Assembly: GCF_003383095.1 (NCBI RefSeq)
Contig: NZ_PSYW01000005.1
Span: 62,001 to 126,000, forward strand
From: Haloferax sp. Atlit-12N
GTDB lineage: Archaea; Halobacteriota; Halobacteria; Halobacteriales; Haloferacaceae
Direction: 5' to 3'
DNA length: 64,000 nt
Both the position numbers and the translations under genes were made by a program. Below, in pieces: positions 26,065 through 36,622 of this stretch (the first letter of the stretch is position 1; every line of letters starts with the position of its first letter). Under the pieces are notes generated by a model, which saw only the letters and a program-made list of their open reading frames with translations, was not told the DNA's origin and searched no databases.

Positions 26065-26264
26065 GAGAGAACCCTAGCGCTCACGGTAAATAAAGCCATT
26101 TTTGTGCAATTGTTCATTCGAAACGAATCTAAACGTTTGAAGAATCGTGACTATGGTGGTCGTTTGCACGGTTCGTGTGTGCGTCGGTACCGCACCTCGG
26201 TGAGTCTGGCGGAGGGTCGCGCTTCGGGTTCCTCGCCCTCGGCTTTCACCTCGTGCTCCCGCGC

Positions 26265-27440
26265 TCACTCGCCGTCGGGCGAGACGACCACCCGCTCGCG
26301 GGCGACCTCACCCGCGAGGTCCAACAGGTCGTCGGGTTCCGCGGCCTCGACGGCCGACAGCGAGGCGTTCGTCTCGGGGAAACTCGGCGCGACGCGCTCG
26401 CACCCGACGGGGAGCGTCGAGTCGTCGTAGGTGCCGAGGTCGCGGGCGGCCGCGACGATGTCGGTCTTGTCGCGGGTCAAAAGCGGGCGGTGGACGGGGT
26501 AGTCGACCGCGGCCTCGGTGACGGCGAGGTTCTCGCCGGTCTGACTCGACTTCTGGCCGAGCGACTCCCCGGTCACGATTGAGTGGGCGTGTTCGTCGGT
26601 GGCCACCTCGGCGGCGATGGCGAGCATGGCGCGCCGAAGCGAGAGCATCCGGGTGTCCTCGACGGTGTCCATCAGTCGCTCGACCACGTCACCGGCCGGG
26701 ACGACGTGTACTCGCATGTCCGCGTTCGGGGCGCGACGGGCGATGGTCCGCACCGTCTCGATGGCGCGCGCGCGGTGGTCCGCGCCGCCGTAGTCGCCCA
26801 AGTCGATGTAGACGGGGACGATTTCACAGCCGCGGCGCATCAGTTCCCACGTCGCGACTGGCGAGTCGATACCGCCGGAGACGAGCGAGACGGCCCGTCC
26901 CTGCGTTCCGAGCGGGAGTCCGCCGGGGCCGTCGAACCGCCGCACGGAGAGATAGGCCGTCTCCTCGCGGCACTCGATTCGGTAGGTCCGGTCGGGGTCG
27001 TCGAGGTCCACGGGCGCGCCGGTCGCCTCGACGACGGCGCTCCCGGCCTCGCGTTCGAGGTCGGAACTCGTGAACTCGTGTTGGTCGGCGTCGCCGATGC
27101 GGTCGGCGTCGATGGCGAACGCCGCCCCGTCGGGGTGGTCGGTCGCGAGGCCGCGACAGACCGTGACGATGTCGTCGAGGACGGGGTCACAGGCGACGCA
27201 GGGGCGCGCCCAGACGACGCCCGGCACCTCGGCGCAGGCGGCCGCGACGGCGTCGGCGTCGGCCACGTCGCGGACGAGCAGGCGGGACCACTCCCGCTCG
27301 ACGCGGCCCGAGAGCGAGCGGTCGTCGAGAACCGCTTGGAGGTTCGTCCGCAGTTTGGCCTCCATCTTCGCCCGGACGCTCGAACTCTTCGTGCCCACCT
27401 CGCCGTAGCCGACGAGGACGACGTGCGCCGTCTGATTCAC
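26265..27440 (-). CDS. thiI: tRNA 4-thiouridine synthase / sulfurtransferase ThiI
   Basis: This 391-residue protein makes 4-thiouridine at tRNA position 8. It has an N-terminal ferredoxin-like/THUMP region (about 1-170; VVLVGYGEVGTKSSSVRAKM) and a PP-loop ATPase with LVSGGIDSPVATWELMRRG. The rhodanese domain found in bacterial ThiI is absent, as in most archaeal forms, so another sulfur donor must be used. The start is a GTG at 27440. It is divergent from ppk1, sharing a 250-base AT-rich region with a palindrome at 27539-27553. Confidence 0.92.
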   Translation of the reverse strand: MNQTAHVVLVGYGEVGTKSSSVRAKMEAKLRTNLQAVLDDRSLSGRVEREWSRLLVRDVADADAVAAACAEVPGVVWARPCVACDPVLDDIVTVCRGLATDHPDGAAFAIDADRIGDADQHEFTSSDLEREAGSAVVEATGAPVDLDDPDRTYRIECREETAYLSVRRFDGPGGLPLGTQGRAVSLVSGGIDSPVATWELMRRGCEIVPVYIDLGDYGGADHRARAIETVRTIARRAPNADMRVHVVPAGDVVERLMDTVEDTRMLSLRRAMLAIAAEVATDEHAHSIVTGESLGQKSSQTGENLAVTEAAVDYPVHRPLLTRDKTDIVAAARDLGTYDDSTLPVGCERVAPSFPETNASLSAVEAAEPDDLLDLAGEVARERVVVSPDGE

Positions 27441-27538
27441 GGTCGACGTTCTCCGCCGGCACCCTTCAGCGTCTCGTTTCGCGGGGCGTCCGCACCCGGC
27501 GCGGCACGGCGCTATCTACCGCTATTAGTGTTATATAT

Positions 27539-27553
27539 TTGTACATAGTACAA
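27539..27553. promoter_or_regulatory. Perfect palindrome in the thiI-ppk1 divergent promoter
   Basis: TTGTACATAGTACAA has two perfect 6-bp arms around ATA and sits next to the TATA-like ttatatattt at 27531-27540. This has the size and symmetry of an operator for a dimeric regulator. A second TATA-like block, caatataaacc, lies at about 27582-27592 nearer ppk1. Confidence 0.5.
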
Positions 27554-27693
27554 TTTACTGAACCGTAGACAGACGGCGAAACAATATAAACCGCTTAATA
27601 GATTTCACCCCGTTTCTGTCTCGTACAACCGCCGACCGCCCCGCGGCCCTCTCGACGAACAACTGCCGCCACTTCGATGCCCACTCGATGCCA

Positions 27694-30258
27694 ATGACCG
27701 ACGAGTTGCCAGCCGACATCGACCTTGCAGACCCCCAGTACTATCTCAACCGCGAGCTGAGCGAACTGGAGTTCCAGTCGCGCGTGCTCAACGAAGCCCT
27801 CGACGACCGGAACCCGCTTCTCGAACGAGTCCGATTTCTCTCTATCTTCACGAAGAACCTAGACGAGTTCTTCATGAAGCGCGTCGGCGGGTTGAAACAG
27901 CAGATAGACGCCGGTGTGACGGAGCGGACGACCGACGGCCGGACGCCCCGCGAGCAGTGGGAGGAGGCCATCGACAAGGCCCGGCCCATGTTCGAGCGAC
28001 AGGCCGAGTGCTACCGCGAGGAGATTCGCCCGGCGCTCGCCGACGCGGGAATCCGCATCTGCGACTACGACGACCTGACGCCCGACCAGCGGGCGGAGAT
28101 GCGCGACTACTTCGAGCTCTCGGTGTTGCCGACGCTCACGCCGCTGTCGTTCGACCCGGCGCACCCGTTCCCGTTCATCTCGAACCTCTCGCTGTCGCTC
28201 GCGGTCGTCACCCGCGACGACGACGGCGACCAGACGTTCACGCGCGTGAAGATTCCGCAGAACCGCCCGCGCCTCGTGGAGGTCGAGACCGACGGCGACG
28301 AGGTTCGGTACGTCCTCCTTGAGGAGGTCATCCGCGCCAACCTCGACCTGCTGTTCCCGAACGTCGAGGTCGTCGACACCGCGGTGTTCAAACTGACGCG
28401 GAACGCCGAAGTCCGCCGCAACGAGGAGGTCGCGGAGGACCTCATCGACATGATAGAGGAGGTGCTCGAACAGCGCCGCTTCGCCACCGTGGTCCGCCTC
28501 GAAATCGAGGCCGACGCGCCCGAGGCCGCGCGGGACCTCCTCGTCGAGCAGTTGGACCTCGACGACCGCGAGGTGTTCGAACTCCGCGGGCCGCTCGACT
28601 ACCGCGAACTGATGGACCTCACGGACCTCGACCGGCCGGACCTCTCGCTGGAGTCGTGGACGCCGCAGTCGCACCCGCGATTTTCGGACCTCGACGCGAC
28701 GGACGCGGGAATCGGTCCGGGCGCGTCGGCCAGCGAGGCTGCCGCCGAAGACGGCGACACCATCTTCGACGAGATTCGCCGCAAGGACGTGCTGTTGCAC
28801 CACCCGTACCACTCGTTCGGCGACACCGTCCAGGAGTTCCTCGACGAGGCCGCCAACGACCCCAACGTGTTGGCAATCAAGGCCGCCATCTACCGGACGG
28901 CCTCGGACTCGAAAATCATCGAGGCGCTCATCGACGCCGCCGACAACGGCAAGCAGGTCGCGGCGATGGTCGAACTCAAAGCGCGGTTCGACGAGCAGAA
29001 CAACCTCGAATGGGTCCGTCGCCTCGAAGAGGAGGGCATCCACGTCGCCTACGGTACCATCGGCCTGAAGACGCACACGAAGACGGCGCTCGTCGTCCGC
29101 GAGGAGGAAGACGGCGTCCGCCTCTACTCTCACGTCGCCACCGGAAACTACCACTCCGGGACCGCGAAGGGTTACGTCGACCTCGGCGTCCTCACCGCCG
29201 ACCGCGACATCGGACAGGACCTCGTGAAGGTGTTCAACTTCTTCACCGGCCCCTCGTTGGACGAGGAGTTCCGAAAGCTCCTCATCGCGCCCGTGACGAT
29301 GCGAAACGAGTTCACGAAGTGCATCCGCCGGGAGGCCGAACACGCTCGCGCCGGCCGCGACGCCCGCATCGTCGCCAAGATGAACGCCCTCGAAGACCCG
29401 GGCATCGTCGAGGAACTGTACGAGGCCTCGATGGCCGGGGTCGACATCGACCTGCTCGTCCGCGACATCTGTCGGCTCCGCCCCGGTCTGGAGGGCGTCT
29501 CGGAGACCGTCACAGTTCGGAGCGTCGTGGACCGCTTCCTCGAACACTCCCGCATCTTCTACTTCGAGAACGCGGGCGACCCGGACTACTACATCGGCTC
29601 CGCCGACTGGATGACCCGCAACCTCGACAAGCGCGTGGAAGCCATCGCGCCCGTCGAGGACCCAGACATCCGCGAGCAGTTGCGGTTCATCCTCGAACTC
29701 GGCTTCGCGGACAACCGGAAGGCGTGGGAGATGCACGCCGACGGCACCTACGACCAGCGCGACCCGGGCGACGGCCACGAGATTAGCATGCAGAAGATTC
29801 TGATGGAACAGACGCTCGCGGCGTCGAACACGCCCGGTGTCCACCGCGGCATCTCGGCGTCACACCCCGACGTTCCCGAGACGCTCCTCGTGGAGTCCCA
29901 CCCGTCCGTGATGGCTCCCCGAGACGGGGCGGCGACTGCGGATGCGAACGAGGGTGAGGGCGAGGATGAGACTGAGGCCGAAGCCGGGGACGAGAGCGAC
30001 ACCGAAGCCGCAACCGAATCTGCAACCGAACCTGCCGCCGACGCCGCCACCGACCCCGTCGTCGCGGCGGGCACGGGCGCGCCGAAGAACGGCGACCCGC
30101 AGCACGTCCTCGACGACTTCCCCGAGAAGTGGTACGTGCCGAGCAGTCGGCACTACGAGTACGCGGTTCGGACGCCGGACGGCGACCGCGACTACCGGAA
30201 GACGGCCGAGGCGGCCGCGCGACTGGTCGAGAAGTACTACGTCGAGCAGTCGGAGTAA
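27694..30258 (+). CDS. ppk1: Polyphosphate kinase 1
   Basis: This 854-residue enzyme polymerises ATP gamma-phosphate into polyphosphate. The N-terminal PPK_N region begins YYLNRELSELEFQSRVLNEA. The catalytic part shows VLLHHPYHSFGDTVQEFLDE, THTKTALVVREEEDG and the phospho-His region SHVATGNYHSGTAKGYVDLG, near residue 480. An acidic Glu/Asp/Ala/Thr-rich insertion (roughly 29930-30070) separates the core from the last 65 residues (VLDDFPEKWYVPSSRHYEYA). An ATG at 27688 is two codons upstream; I prefer 27694. Polyphosphate can serve as phosphate and energy store. Confidence 0.94.
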   Translation: MTDELPADIDLADPQYYLNRELSELEFQSRVLNEALDDRNPLLERVRFLSIFTKNLDEFFMKRVGGLKQQIDAGVTERTTDGRTPREQWEEAIDKARPMFERQAECYREEIRPALADAGIRICDYDDLTPDQRAEMRDYFELSVLPTLTPLSFDPAHPFPFISNLSLSLAVVTRDDDGDQTFTRVKIPQNRPRLVEVETDGDEVRYVLLEEVIRANLDLLFPNVEVVDTAVFKLTRNAEVRRNEEVAEDLIDMIEEVLEQRRFATVVRLEIEADAPEAARDLLVEQLDLDDREVFELRGPLDYRELMDLTDLDRPDLSLESWTPQSHPRFSDLDATDAGIGPGASASEAAAEDGDTIFDEIRRKDVLLHHPYHSFGDTVQEFLDEAANDPNVLAIKAAIYRTASDSKIIEALIDAADNGKQVAAMVELKARFDEQNNLEWVRRLEEEGIHVAYGTIGLKTHTKTALVVREEEDGVRLYSHVATGNYHSGTAKGYVDLGVLTADRDIGQDLVKVFNFFTGPSLDEEFRKLLIAPVTMRNEFTKCIRREAEHARAGRDARIVAKMNALEDPGIVEELYEASMAGVDIDLLVRDICRLRPGLEGVSETVTVRSVVDRFLEHSRIFYFENAGDPDYYIGSADWMTRNLDKRVEAIAPVEDPDIREQLRFILELGFADNRKAWEMHADGTYDQRDPGDGHEISMQKILMEQTLAASNTPGVHRGISASHPDVPETLLVESHPSVMAPRDGAATADANEGEGEDETEAEAGDESDTEAATESATEPAADAATDPVVAAGTGAPKNGDPQHVLDDFPEKWYVPSSRHYEYAVRTPDGDRDYRKTAEAAARLVEKYYVEQSE

Positions 30259-30325
30259 TCGCAATCGCCCTCGCGGGCGACGCGGCGTTCGGTGTCCTGT
30301 TTTCGAGACGCTCCGAGGCGACGCC

Positions 30326-31534
30326 TCAGAACGTGCTGAGTTCGCCTTCGATGGTCCGACGGGTGATGTCGGTCACGTTGGCGAGTTCGCGGTCGATGAT
30401 GGCGACGACCTCGTCTTCGATGTCGGCGACGGTGACGCCCTCGTCCGTGATAACCTTCGCGTCGGCGACGTGCGGTTCGTCGATGGGGCGACCGATCTGC
30501 GAGAGCAGGCGGACCTGCAGGTCGCGGATGCCGTCGACCTCGGCGACGACCGTCTCGGCGATGTGGGTCGAAAGCAGGTTGTAAATCTTCCCGATGTGGT
30601 TGACGGGGTTCTTGCCGGAGGTCGCTTCCATGCTCATCGGGCGGTTCGGCGTGATGAGGCCGTTGGCGCGGTTGCCGCGGCCGACGGAGCCGTCGTCGCC
30701 CTGCTCGGCGGACGTGCCGGTCGTCGTGAGGTAGATGGAGCCCTCCTCGTAGTCGTCGGCGGTGTTGACCTCGACGTTGACCTCGCGGTCGGTGTAGTCG
30801 GTGGCGAGGTCGGTGACGAACTCGCGGACGTTGTCGACGGCGGCGACGTAGTCGTCGATGTCCTCGATGTACTGGTCGACCATCGCGGCGGCGACGGTCA
30901 CGTCGATGACGTCACCCTCGCGCTTGCCCATGAGCTTGATGTCCTGTCCGAGCTCGGGGTGGTCGTCGCCGTAGGCCGCGCCGTTGAGGGCGCGCTCGGC
31001 TTCGAGGACGATGCGCTCCGTCTCGGTCAGGGGGGCGTGGCCGACGCCGAAACTCGTGTCGTTGGCCATCGGGACCTGCTGGGTCTCCTCGCCGAACACG
31101 TCTTGGAGGTCGCCGGAGCCCTCGCCGAGTTTCACGTCGACGATGATGTCCGTGCCCACGTCGAGTCCGGGAATGTTCTCGTTGAGGTACTCGCGGGCGG
31201 CCCGGAGCGCCGTCGAATCGACGGGAATCTTCTCGCCGTCGTACTCCTTCGTGGCGCGGCCGACGATGAGGAGATAGATGGGCTCGATGACCTCGCCGCC
31301 GCCGAAGGCGGGCGCGGCCGTGCCGGCGACGAGTTGCGTCTCGTCGGTGTTGTAGTGAAGCACCTTGCCGACGCGGTCGAGATAGAGGTTCGAGAGGGCG
31401 CGGGAGACGCTCTCGGCGATGCCGTCGGAGATGGAGTCAGGGTGACCGATTCCCTTTCGCTCGACGATTTCGACCTCCTGGTCCTCGACCGCGCGCTTGT
31501 CGGCGGATTCGAGGCGGATATTTCGGTCGCTCAT
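30326..31534 (-). CDS. mat: Methionine adenosyltransferase, archaeal type
   Basis: This 402-residue enzyme makes S-adenosylmethionine from methionine and ATP. It belongs to the archaeal MAT family, which is only distantly related to bacterial MetK: the signature [20 protein letters not shown] (split) near residue 25 and [19 protein letters not shown] are present, along with [21 protein letters not shown]. The length is normal. It converges with ppk1, 67 bases apart. As sole SAM source it would serve fibrillarin and Dph-pathway enzymes in this window. Confidence 0.95.
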   Translation of the reverse strand: MSDRNIRLESADKRAVEDQEVEIVERKGIGHPDSISDGIAESVSRALSNLYLDRVGKVLHYNTDETQLVAGTAAPAFGGGEVIEPIYLLIVGRATKEYDGEKIPVDSTALRAAREYLNENIPGLDVGTDIIVDVKLGEGSGDLQDVFGEETQQVPMANDTSFGVGHAPLTETERIVLEAERALNGAAYGDDHPELGQDIKLMGKREGDVIDVTVAAAMVDQYIEDIDDYVAAVDNVREFVTDLATDYTDREVNVEVNTADDYEEGSIYLTTTGTSAEQGDDGSVGRGNRANGLITPNRPMSMEATSGKNPVNHIGKIYNLLSTHIAETVVAEVDGIRDLQVRLLSQIGRPIDEPHVADAKVITDEGVTVADIEDEVVAIIDRELANVTDITRRTIEGELSTF

Positions 31535-31661
31535 TGGCGGGACGTACCCGGCGGGCGGTTCTATAACTTGCGGAAACCTTTGGCCACCCTCGTATTACCT
31601 GAGAGTATGCTCGGGCAGTATCTGCCGAGAGAAGAGACGCCTGCGGGAGCCGACGAACCGA

Positions 31662-32219
31662 CTACTCCTCGGGCGCGCCCAGCAACATCCCGAGGTAGGA
31701 GGTCCGAATCTGGTTGCCGGGGTCGAGACCGAGGTCCCGGAGAACGGCGAACGCCCCTTCGCGGGCGTCGTCGACGCCGGATTCGACCTCGACTTCGACC
31801 TCCACGAACTCGCCGAGCCCCGACACCGAGTCGAGCGAGACGGTGTAGCCGTCGAGGGCGAACCGCTCGCGGTCTTTCTCGACGGTCGCGGCGGGTTCGA
31901 AGCCGACCGCTTCGCAGATATCGTCCATCGTCTCGCCGTCTTCGACGCCCGTCTCGTACTCTCGGCGGGTTTTCGACGACTCGTCCACGAGCGGTCCCTT
32001 GTAGGTGACGACGGTCTCCTCGTCGGCGAGGTCGCCGCCCTCGTAGCGCGACTCGCGCCGGAGTCGGAGCGCCTCGTCGGTCTCGGCGAAGTCCCTGTGC
32101 GGGGCGTCGTAGTAGGTGTCCGTCTGGGCGACGCGGTTGACCTGTTCGGCTTCGGTCGCGTCGAGTCGCTCGCGAACCGCGTCGTGGTCCGCGCGGACCT
32201 TGACCTCGACTTCGTACAT
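31662..32219 (-). CDS. CYTH-domain protein (class IV adenylyl cyclase / CyaB-like)
   Basis: This 185-residue protein starts MYEVEVKVRADHDAVRERL with the ExExK motif that defines the CYTH superfamily, then has DTYYDAPHRDFAETDEALRL and a second EVEVEVESG block that binds metal-phosphates. CYTH proteins act as adenylyl cyclase, thiamine triphosphatase or inorganic triphosphatase; the choice cannot be made from sequence. The ATG at 32219 is preferred because it puts the EVEVK motif at the N-terminus. It is divergent from the DUF6789-like gene. Confidence 0.88.
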   Translation of the reverse strand: MYEVEVKVRADHDAVRERLDATEAEQVNRVAQTDTYYDAPHRDFAETDEALRLRRESRYEGGDLADEETVVTYKGPLVDESSKTRREYETGVEDGETMDDICEAVGFEPAATVEKDRERFALDGYTVSLDSVSGLGEFVEVEVEVESGVDDAREGAFAVLRDLGLDPGNQIRTSYLGMLLGAPEE

Positions 32220-32333
32220 GCTTCGACGGGCGCGTCCGGGAGGCAAAAACGTCGGTGTCTCGCGCCGGCGACCCCTCAGTATCGAGGTATTTGTTACCTT
32301 TTATCATGCAAGACTGCGTAGTACGACGAGAGT

Positions 32334-32849
32334 ATGAGCCAAGAGACGCCGAACCCGGCCACCGCGGTAGAACAGCAAGTCGGCGAGGCCGCCGACTACG
32401 AAATCACGGGTAACGTCATCCTCACCGCGATGGCGAGCGGGTTCGTCGGGACGGTGTTGATGCTGCCCGTCCTCGTCGGCATCCCCGAACTGCTCGGTCT
32501 CTTCACGACCGAGCCGATTACGCGATTCGCCGGGATGGCGGCGTTCTTCGGTTACGAACCGACGCTCGCTCTCGGGGCCTTCCTCTTCGGCATCGGCGGT
32601 GTCATCGTCCTCCCGGTGACGTTCGTCGTCGTTGGGGCGTTCCTCCCGCCGGAGTCGCCGAAGTACCTCCGCGGCGTGTCGTTCGCGACGCTCTACTGGG
32701 TGGGGTTCGTCCCGGCGTTCTGGCCAGCAGCCGACGCGTTCGTCATCCTCTCGTTCCTCGTGTTCTCGCTTCTGGCCCACTGGGTGTACGGCCTGTCGCT
32801 CGGCTACCTGCTCGACCTGTTCGCGGACATCCCGCAACACGAGGTCTGA
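32334..32849 (+). CDS. DUF6789-like membrane protein, upstream of the cox genes
   Basis: This 171-residue protein has four membrane helices (about residues 25-50, 70-98, 112-130 and 140-160), including ILTAMASGFVGTVLMLPVLV and FLFGIGGVIVLPVTFVVVGA. I recall this haloarchaeal family as DUF6789. It lies 180 bases upstream of coxB on the same strand and could be an assembly or accessory protein for the oxidase. No metal-binding motif is visible. Start codon is ATG at 32334. Confidence 0.7.
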   Translation: MSQETPNPATAVEQQVGEAADYEITGNVILTAMASGFVGTVLMLPVLVGIPELLGLFTTEPITRFAGMAAFFGYEPTLALGAFLFGIGGVIVLPVTFVVVGAFLPPESPKYLRGVSFATLYWVGFVPAFWPAADAFVILSFLVFSLLAHWVYGLSLGYLLDLFADIPQHEV

Positions 32850-33000
32850 CCGGGCGTCGCCGCCGGTCGGGTCGCCGTCTGTCGTCGTCCGCGACCCCGA
32901 CCGCCGTCCGTTCTGTTCTCTCTTTTTCGCCGAGCGACCGGAAACGCCCGTTCGAGGCCGGTCACTGCCGACTTCTCCGAAACAATAATCATCACGAACG

Positions 33001-33009
33001 TTAATTATA
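33001..33009 (+). promoter_or_regulatory. TATA-like element of coxB
   Basis: TTAATTATA lies about 25 nt before the coxB ATG at 33030, the spacing of a leaderless haloarchaeal promoter. An ACGAACG segment upstream may be the BRE. Confidence 0.5.
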
Positions 33010-33029
33010 CTATCTGGGTGGTGTTATCA

Positions 33030-33791
33030 ATGGTCACGGAACTCGTACCGGCGGCCGCGTTCCCGCTCCAGTCGGGGTTGGTCCCGCGGGGGACGCGCAC
33101 GTTCGTCTTCGAAAGCATCTTCGAGGTGTTCCTGCTCTTGGGGACGCTCGTCGGGGTCGTCGTCGTGGGGTACATGCTCTACAACGCGTACAAGTATCGC
33201 TCCGGCTCCGGAAACGGTCACATCGACGACGAGGAGCGCCTCGTCCTCGGGGAACTCCCGTCGGGGAGCGGGGGCGGGCGAAAACTGTTCACCTCGTTTT
33301 TCATGAGCATGATAATCGTCGTCTCGCTGGTCTCGTGGACGTATCTGACGCTCCTGTACGTCGAAGAGGGCCCCTCCGACGCCGAGTCGCTCGACGTCGA
33401 GGTCGAGGGCTACCAGTTCGGCTGGCGCTTTACCTATCCGAACGGCCACACCACCGACGGCGTGCTCCGGGTCCCCGCCGACCAGCCCGTCCAACTGACG
33501 ATTACCACCGCGGACGTGTTCCACAACTTCGGCATCACGGAGTTACGCGTCAAGTCCGACGCCATCCCCGGCCAGGAGACGGAGACGTGGTTCACCGCCG
33601 ACGAACCGGGGACGTACACCGCGCAGTGTTACGAACTCTGCGGGGCCGGCCACTCCTACATGTCCGCCGAGGTCATCGTGATGCCGCCCGACGAGTACGA
33701 AGCGTGGTACGCGAACACGACCGCGGATAACACGGACGCGGACAGCGCGACCGCGAACGAGTCGAGCCTCCGACCGGCGGTGGCACCATGA
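33030..33791 (+). CDS. coxB: Cytochrome c oxidase subunit II (CuA)
   Basis: This 253-residue subunit carries the binuclear CuA centre that takes electrons from a blue-copper donor (haloarchaea use halocyanin in place of cytochrome c). Two N-terminal membrane helices precede the periplasmic-facing beta domain. CuA ligands are visible in DVFHNFGI (first His) and [14 protein letters not shown] (Cys, Glu, Cys, His, Met). [10 protein letters not shown] matches the electron-entry segment. The ATG at 33030 gives a hydrophobic N-terminus. The stop overlaps the start of coxA-C by 4 nt. Confidence 0.95.
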   Translation: MVTELVPAAAFPLQSGLVPRGTRTFVFESIFEVFLLLGTLVGVVVVGYMLYNAYKYRSGSGNGHIDDEERLVLGELPSGSGGGRKLFTSFFMSMIIVVSLVSWTYLTLLYVEEGPSDAESLDVEVEGYQFGWRFTYPNGHTTDGVLRVPADQPVQLTITTADVFHNFGITELRVKSDAIPGQETETWFTADEPGTYTAQCYELCGAGHSYMSAEVIVMPPDEYEAWYANTTADNTDADSATANESSLRPAVAP

Positions 33792-36349
33792 CCGACGCGT
33801 CTCCCGAGCGGGACGCCGCGGCCGACGGCGGCCACGAGGTCGCACACGACGACCACGGCCACGACTTCCCCGGCACGGGGAGCATCAAGCGCTGGTTCGT
33901 CACGACGAACCACAAGGACGTGGGCATCCTCTACATCGTCACGTCGCTTTTCTTCCTCGTGCTCGGCGGCGTCCTCGCGTGGCTGATGCGAATCCAACTG
34001 CTCGCTCCGCGGGCGCTCGGCGAGGGGATTCTCGCGCCCGTCGCGTACAACCAAGCCGTCTCGGCTCACGGGCTGTTGATGGTGTTCTGGTTCCTCTCGC
34101 CGTTCGCGTTCGGCTTCGCCAACTACGTCGTCCCGCTCCAACTCGGCGCGAAGGACCTCGCGTTCCCGCGGCTCAACGCGCTGTCGTACTGGCTCTATCT
34201 CTTTTCGGGCATCCTGTTCGGCGTCTCGTTCTTCCAAGGGGGGACGTTCTCCGGCGGGTGGACGATGTACGCCCCGCTGAGCGTCCCGACGTTCACGCCG
34301 GACGTGGGGGCGTCGACGGCCGTGTTGGCGCTCGTGTTGTTCGTCGCCTCGGTCACCGTCTCGTCGGTCAACTTCCTGACGACGATGCACCGGATGCGCG
34401 CCGAGGGACTGACGCTCCGAAACGTCCCGCTGTTTAGCTGGACAATTCTCCTGACGGCGTGGATGATGCTGTTCGCCTTCGCGGCGCTTCTGGCGGCGCT
34501 TCTGGTGCTCTCGTCGGACCGCCTGCTCGGGACGACCTACTTCGCCATGGAGTCGCCGGCGGGGGCGCTTCTGTGGACGCACCTGTTTTGGTTCTTCGGC
34601 CACCCCGAGGTGTACATCGTCTTCTTCCCGGCGCTCGGCGTCATGGCCGAGGTGTTCCAGACGTTCACCGGCCGCCGCATCGTCGGCCGCAAGTGGTTCA
34701 TCATCGCGATGGTGCTCGTCGCCATCCAGAGCTTCGCCGTCTGGATGCATCACATGTTCCTGACGAGCATCAACCTGCAGGTGAAGACGCTGTTCATGAT
34801 TACCACCATCGGCATCTCGCTGCCGTTCGACCTGATGGTGTTCGCGCTCATCTACACGATGCTGAAGGGGAAGATTCGCTTCACGACGCCGTTCCTGTTC
34901 GTCTTCGGGGCACTCCTGTTGTTCATCATCGGTGGCATCACCGGCGTCTTCCTCGGCGCGGTCGTCCTCGACTACGAGTTCCGCGGCACCTACTGGGTCG
35001 TCGCCCACTTCCACTACGTGATGGTCGGCGGGGTGACGGCGCTCGTCGGCGGCCTCTACTACTGGTTCCCGAAGATGACCGGCCGGATGTACGACGAGTT
35101 CCTCGGCAAACTCCACTTCGCCGTCTACTTCGTCGGCTTCAACCTGCTGTACTTCCCGCTTTTCGTCGCGTGGGAGACGCCGCGCCGCGTGTTCGACTAC
35201 GCGCCCGAACTCGCGCCGTGGCACCAGCTCGCTACGGTCGGTGGGTTCGTCCTCGGACTGTCGTTCCTCATCATGTTCTACAACCTGTTCAAGAGCGCCT
35301 TCGTCGGCGAACCCGCGCCCGACAACCCGTGGGAGTACGCGACCTCGGCCGAGTGGGCCGTCTCGTCGCCGCCGCCGCTGGAGAACTTCGACGGGACGCC
35401 GACCTATCGAAACGGACACCTCGAATTCCTCGATACCGGCGAAGTCGCGCTGACCGAGGACCGGGCTGGCGGGCCGACCGGCGCGGCCGTCTCCGATGGC
35501 GGCGTCACCGCGTCGGCGACGACGGCGGTCACGGCGGACGCGGAACTGCCGACCGCCGAAGCGACCGAAGTCGAGGGGCCGAGTCACGCGAGTATCTGGC
35601 CGTTCGTCCTCTCCGCCGGCGCGTTCCTCGTCCTCCTCGGCCTCTCGCCGCTTCAGGACGCCGCGTTCCCCGAGGGGATGGTCGGGGCGGCCTACGCGAC
35701 CACGACGGTCGCGGGCGGCGTCGTCACCCTCGGGTCGCTCGTCGCCATGGGGCTCGAACCGTTCCACGGGCCAGTCTTCGAGGAGGGCGAGGCGTGGCCC
35801 TTCGCCGGCATCGACAACGGCAAGGTCGGGATGTGGATATTCCTCGCGTCCGACGTGGTGCTGTTCGGGGGCTTCCTCGGAGCCTACGTGTTCACCCGGG
35901 TCGCCTTCGGTTGGACCGGCTGGGAGCCGATTCCGTCCGACCCGATTCCGGGGCTCGTGAACACCTACATCCTGCTCACGAGCAGTTTCACGGTCGTGCT
36001 CGCGCTCGTCGCGGCCGAGAAGCAACACAAGTGGGGTCTCGTGACGAGCCTCGGGGCCACGTTCATCCTCGGCATCGGCTTCCTCGTCAACAAGGGGTTG
36101 GAGTGGCAGCACCTGTTCCACGAGGGGCTGTGGCTCTCGACGAACGTCCGCGCCTCGACGTTCTTCCTCACGACCGGCCTGCACGCCGCCCACGTCATCG
36201 CGGGGCTCGTTATCGCACTGTACCTGACCGCGCGCGCCTGGCGGGGCGCGTATCTCGAAGACAGCCGCTCGGTGGAGTACTTCGGCCTCTACTGGCACTT
36301 CGTCGACATCGTCTGGCTGTTCCTGTTCCCGCTGTTCTACATCCTGTGA
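33788..36349 (+). CDS. coxAC: Cytochrome c oxidase, subunit I-III fusion (CoxAC)
   Basis: This 853-residue protein fuses the catalytic subunit I with subunit III. In subunit I (about 1-570), conserved motifs are visible: [18 protein letters not shown] for a haem ligand, [14 protein letters not shown] with the His-Tyr cross-link motif HPEVY, and [12 protein letters not shown] for the binuclear haem-copper site. After an acidic linker (about 535-605), subunit III helices begin near [17 protein letters not shown] and continue to the C-terminus (YLLLTSSF-like and [10 protein letters not shown]). I-III fusions are a known form in haloarchaea. It couples O2 reduction to proton pumping. Confidence 0.95.
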   Translation: MTDASPERDAAADGGHEVAHDDHGHDFPGTGSIKRWFVTTNHKDVGILYIVTSLFFLVLGGVLAWLMRIQLLAPRALGEGILAPVAYNQAVSAHGLLMVFWFLSPFAFGFANYVVPLQLGAKDLAFPRLNALSYWLYLFSGILFGVSFFQGGTFSGGWTMYAPLSVPTFTPDVGASTAVLALVLFVASVTVSSVNFLTTMHRMRAEGLTLRNVPLFSWTILLTAWMMLFAFAALLAALLVLSSDRLLGTTYFAMESPAGALLWTHLFWFFGHPEVYIVFFPALGVMAEVFQTFTGRRIVGRKWFIIAMVLVAIQSFAVWMHHMFLTSINLQVKTLFMITTIGISLPFDLMVFALIYTMLKGKIRFTTPFLFVFGALLLFIIGGITGVFLGAVVLDYEFRGTYWVVAHFHYVMVGGVTALVGGLYYWFPKMTGRMYDEFLGKLHFAVYFVGFNLLYFPLFVAWETPRRVFDYAPELAPWHQLATVGGFVLGLSFLIMFYNLFKSAFVGEPAPDNPWEYATSAEWAVSSPPPLENFDGTPTYRNGHLEFLDTGEVALTEDRAGGPTGAAVSDGGVTASATTAVTADAELPTAEATEVEGPSHASIWPFVLSAGAFLVLLGLSPLQDAAFPEGMVGAAYATTTVAGGVVTLGSLVAMGLEPFHGPVFEEGEAWPFAGIDNGKVGMWIFLASDVVLFGGFLGAYVFTRVAFGWTGWEPIPSDPIPGLVNTYILLTSSFTVVLALVAAEKQHKWGLVTSLGATFILGIGFLVNKGLEWQHLFHEGLWLSTNVRASTFFLTTGLHAAHVIAGLVIALYLTARAWRGAYLEDSRSVEYFGLYWHFVDIVWLFLFPLFYIL

Positions 36350-36359
36350 GGTGACAGAA

Positions 36360-36620
36360 ATGGTATCAACGAAACTCTATACGGCGATTTACGTGGTGTT
36401 GTTCGTCTCGGCGACCATCCAAGTGCTGGTCGAGTTCGCCGGGCTGAGTTACTGGCTGGCCTTCGGCGTCATCATGGTTCTGTCGGCCGCGAAGGCGGTG
36501 CTGGTCGCGGCGTACTTCCAGCACCTCCGGTTCGAGCCGCGGTCGCTGACGTATCTGGTCGGCATCGGCCTCGCGGCCGCGCTGGCGCTCACGCTCGCGG
36601 CATCGTACTCGCTCCTCTGA
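36360..36620 (+). CDS. Cytochrome c oxidase subunit IV-like protein
   Basis: This 86-residue membrane protein follows coxAC by 10 bases. Its three helices include LYTAIYVVLFVSATIQVLVE, then YWLAFGVIMVLSAAKAVLVA and YLVGIGLAAALALTLAASYS. The segment FQHLRFEP between helices two and three is a hallmark of the small prokaryotic subunit IV family. It probably stabilises the oxidase. The ATG at 36360 is preferred over an in-frame GTG at 36351. Confidence 0.85.
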   Translation: MVSTKLYTAIYVVLFVSATIQVLVEFAGLSYWLAFGVIMVLSAAKAVLVAAYFQHLRFEPRSLTYLVGIGLAAALALTLAASYSLL

Positions 36621-36622
36621 CC

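Noticed and set aside
28656..29786. Long Arg-rich open frame within ppk1
   Set aside because: It is a frame-shadow typical of GC-rich DNA; the ppk1 frame has clear catalytic motifs throughout.
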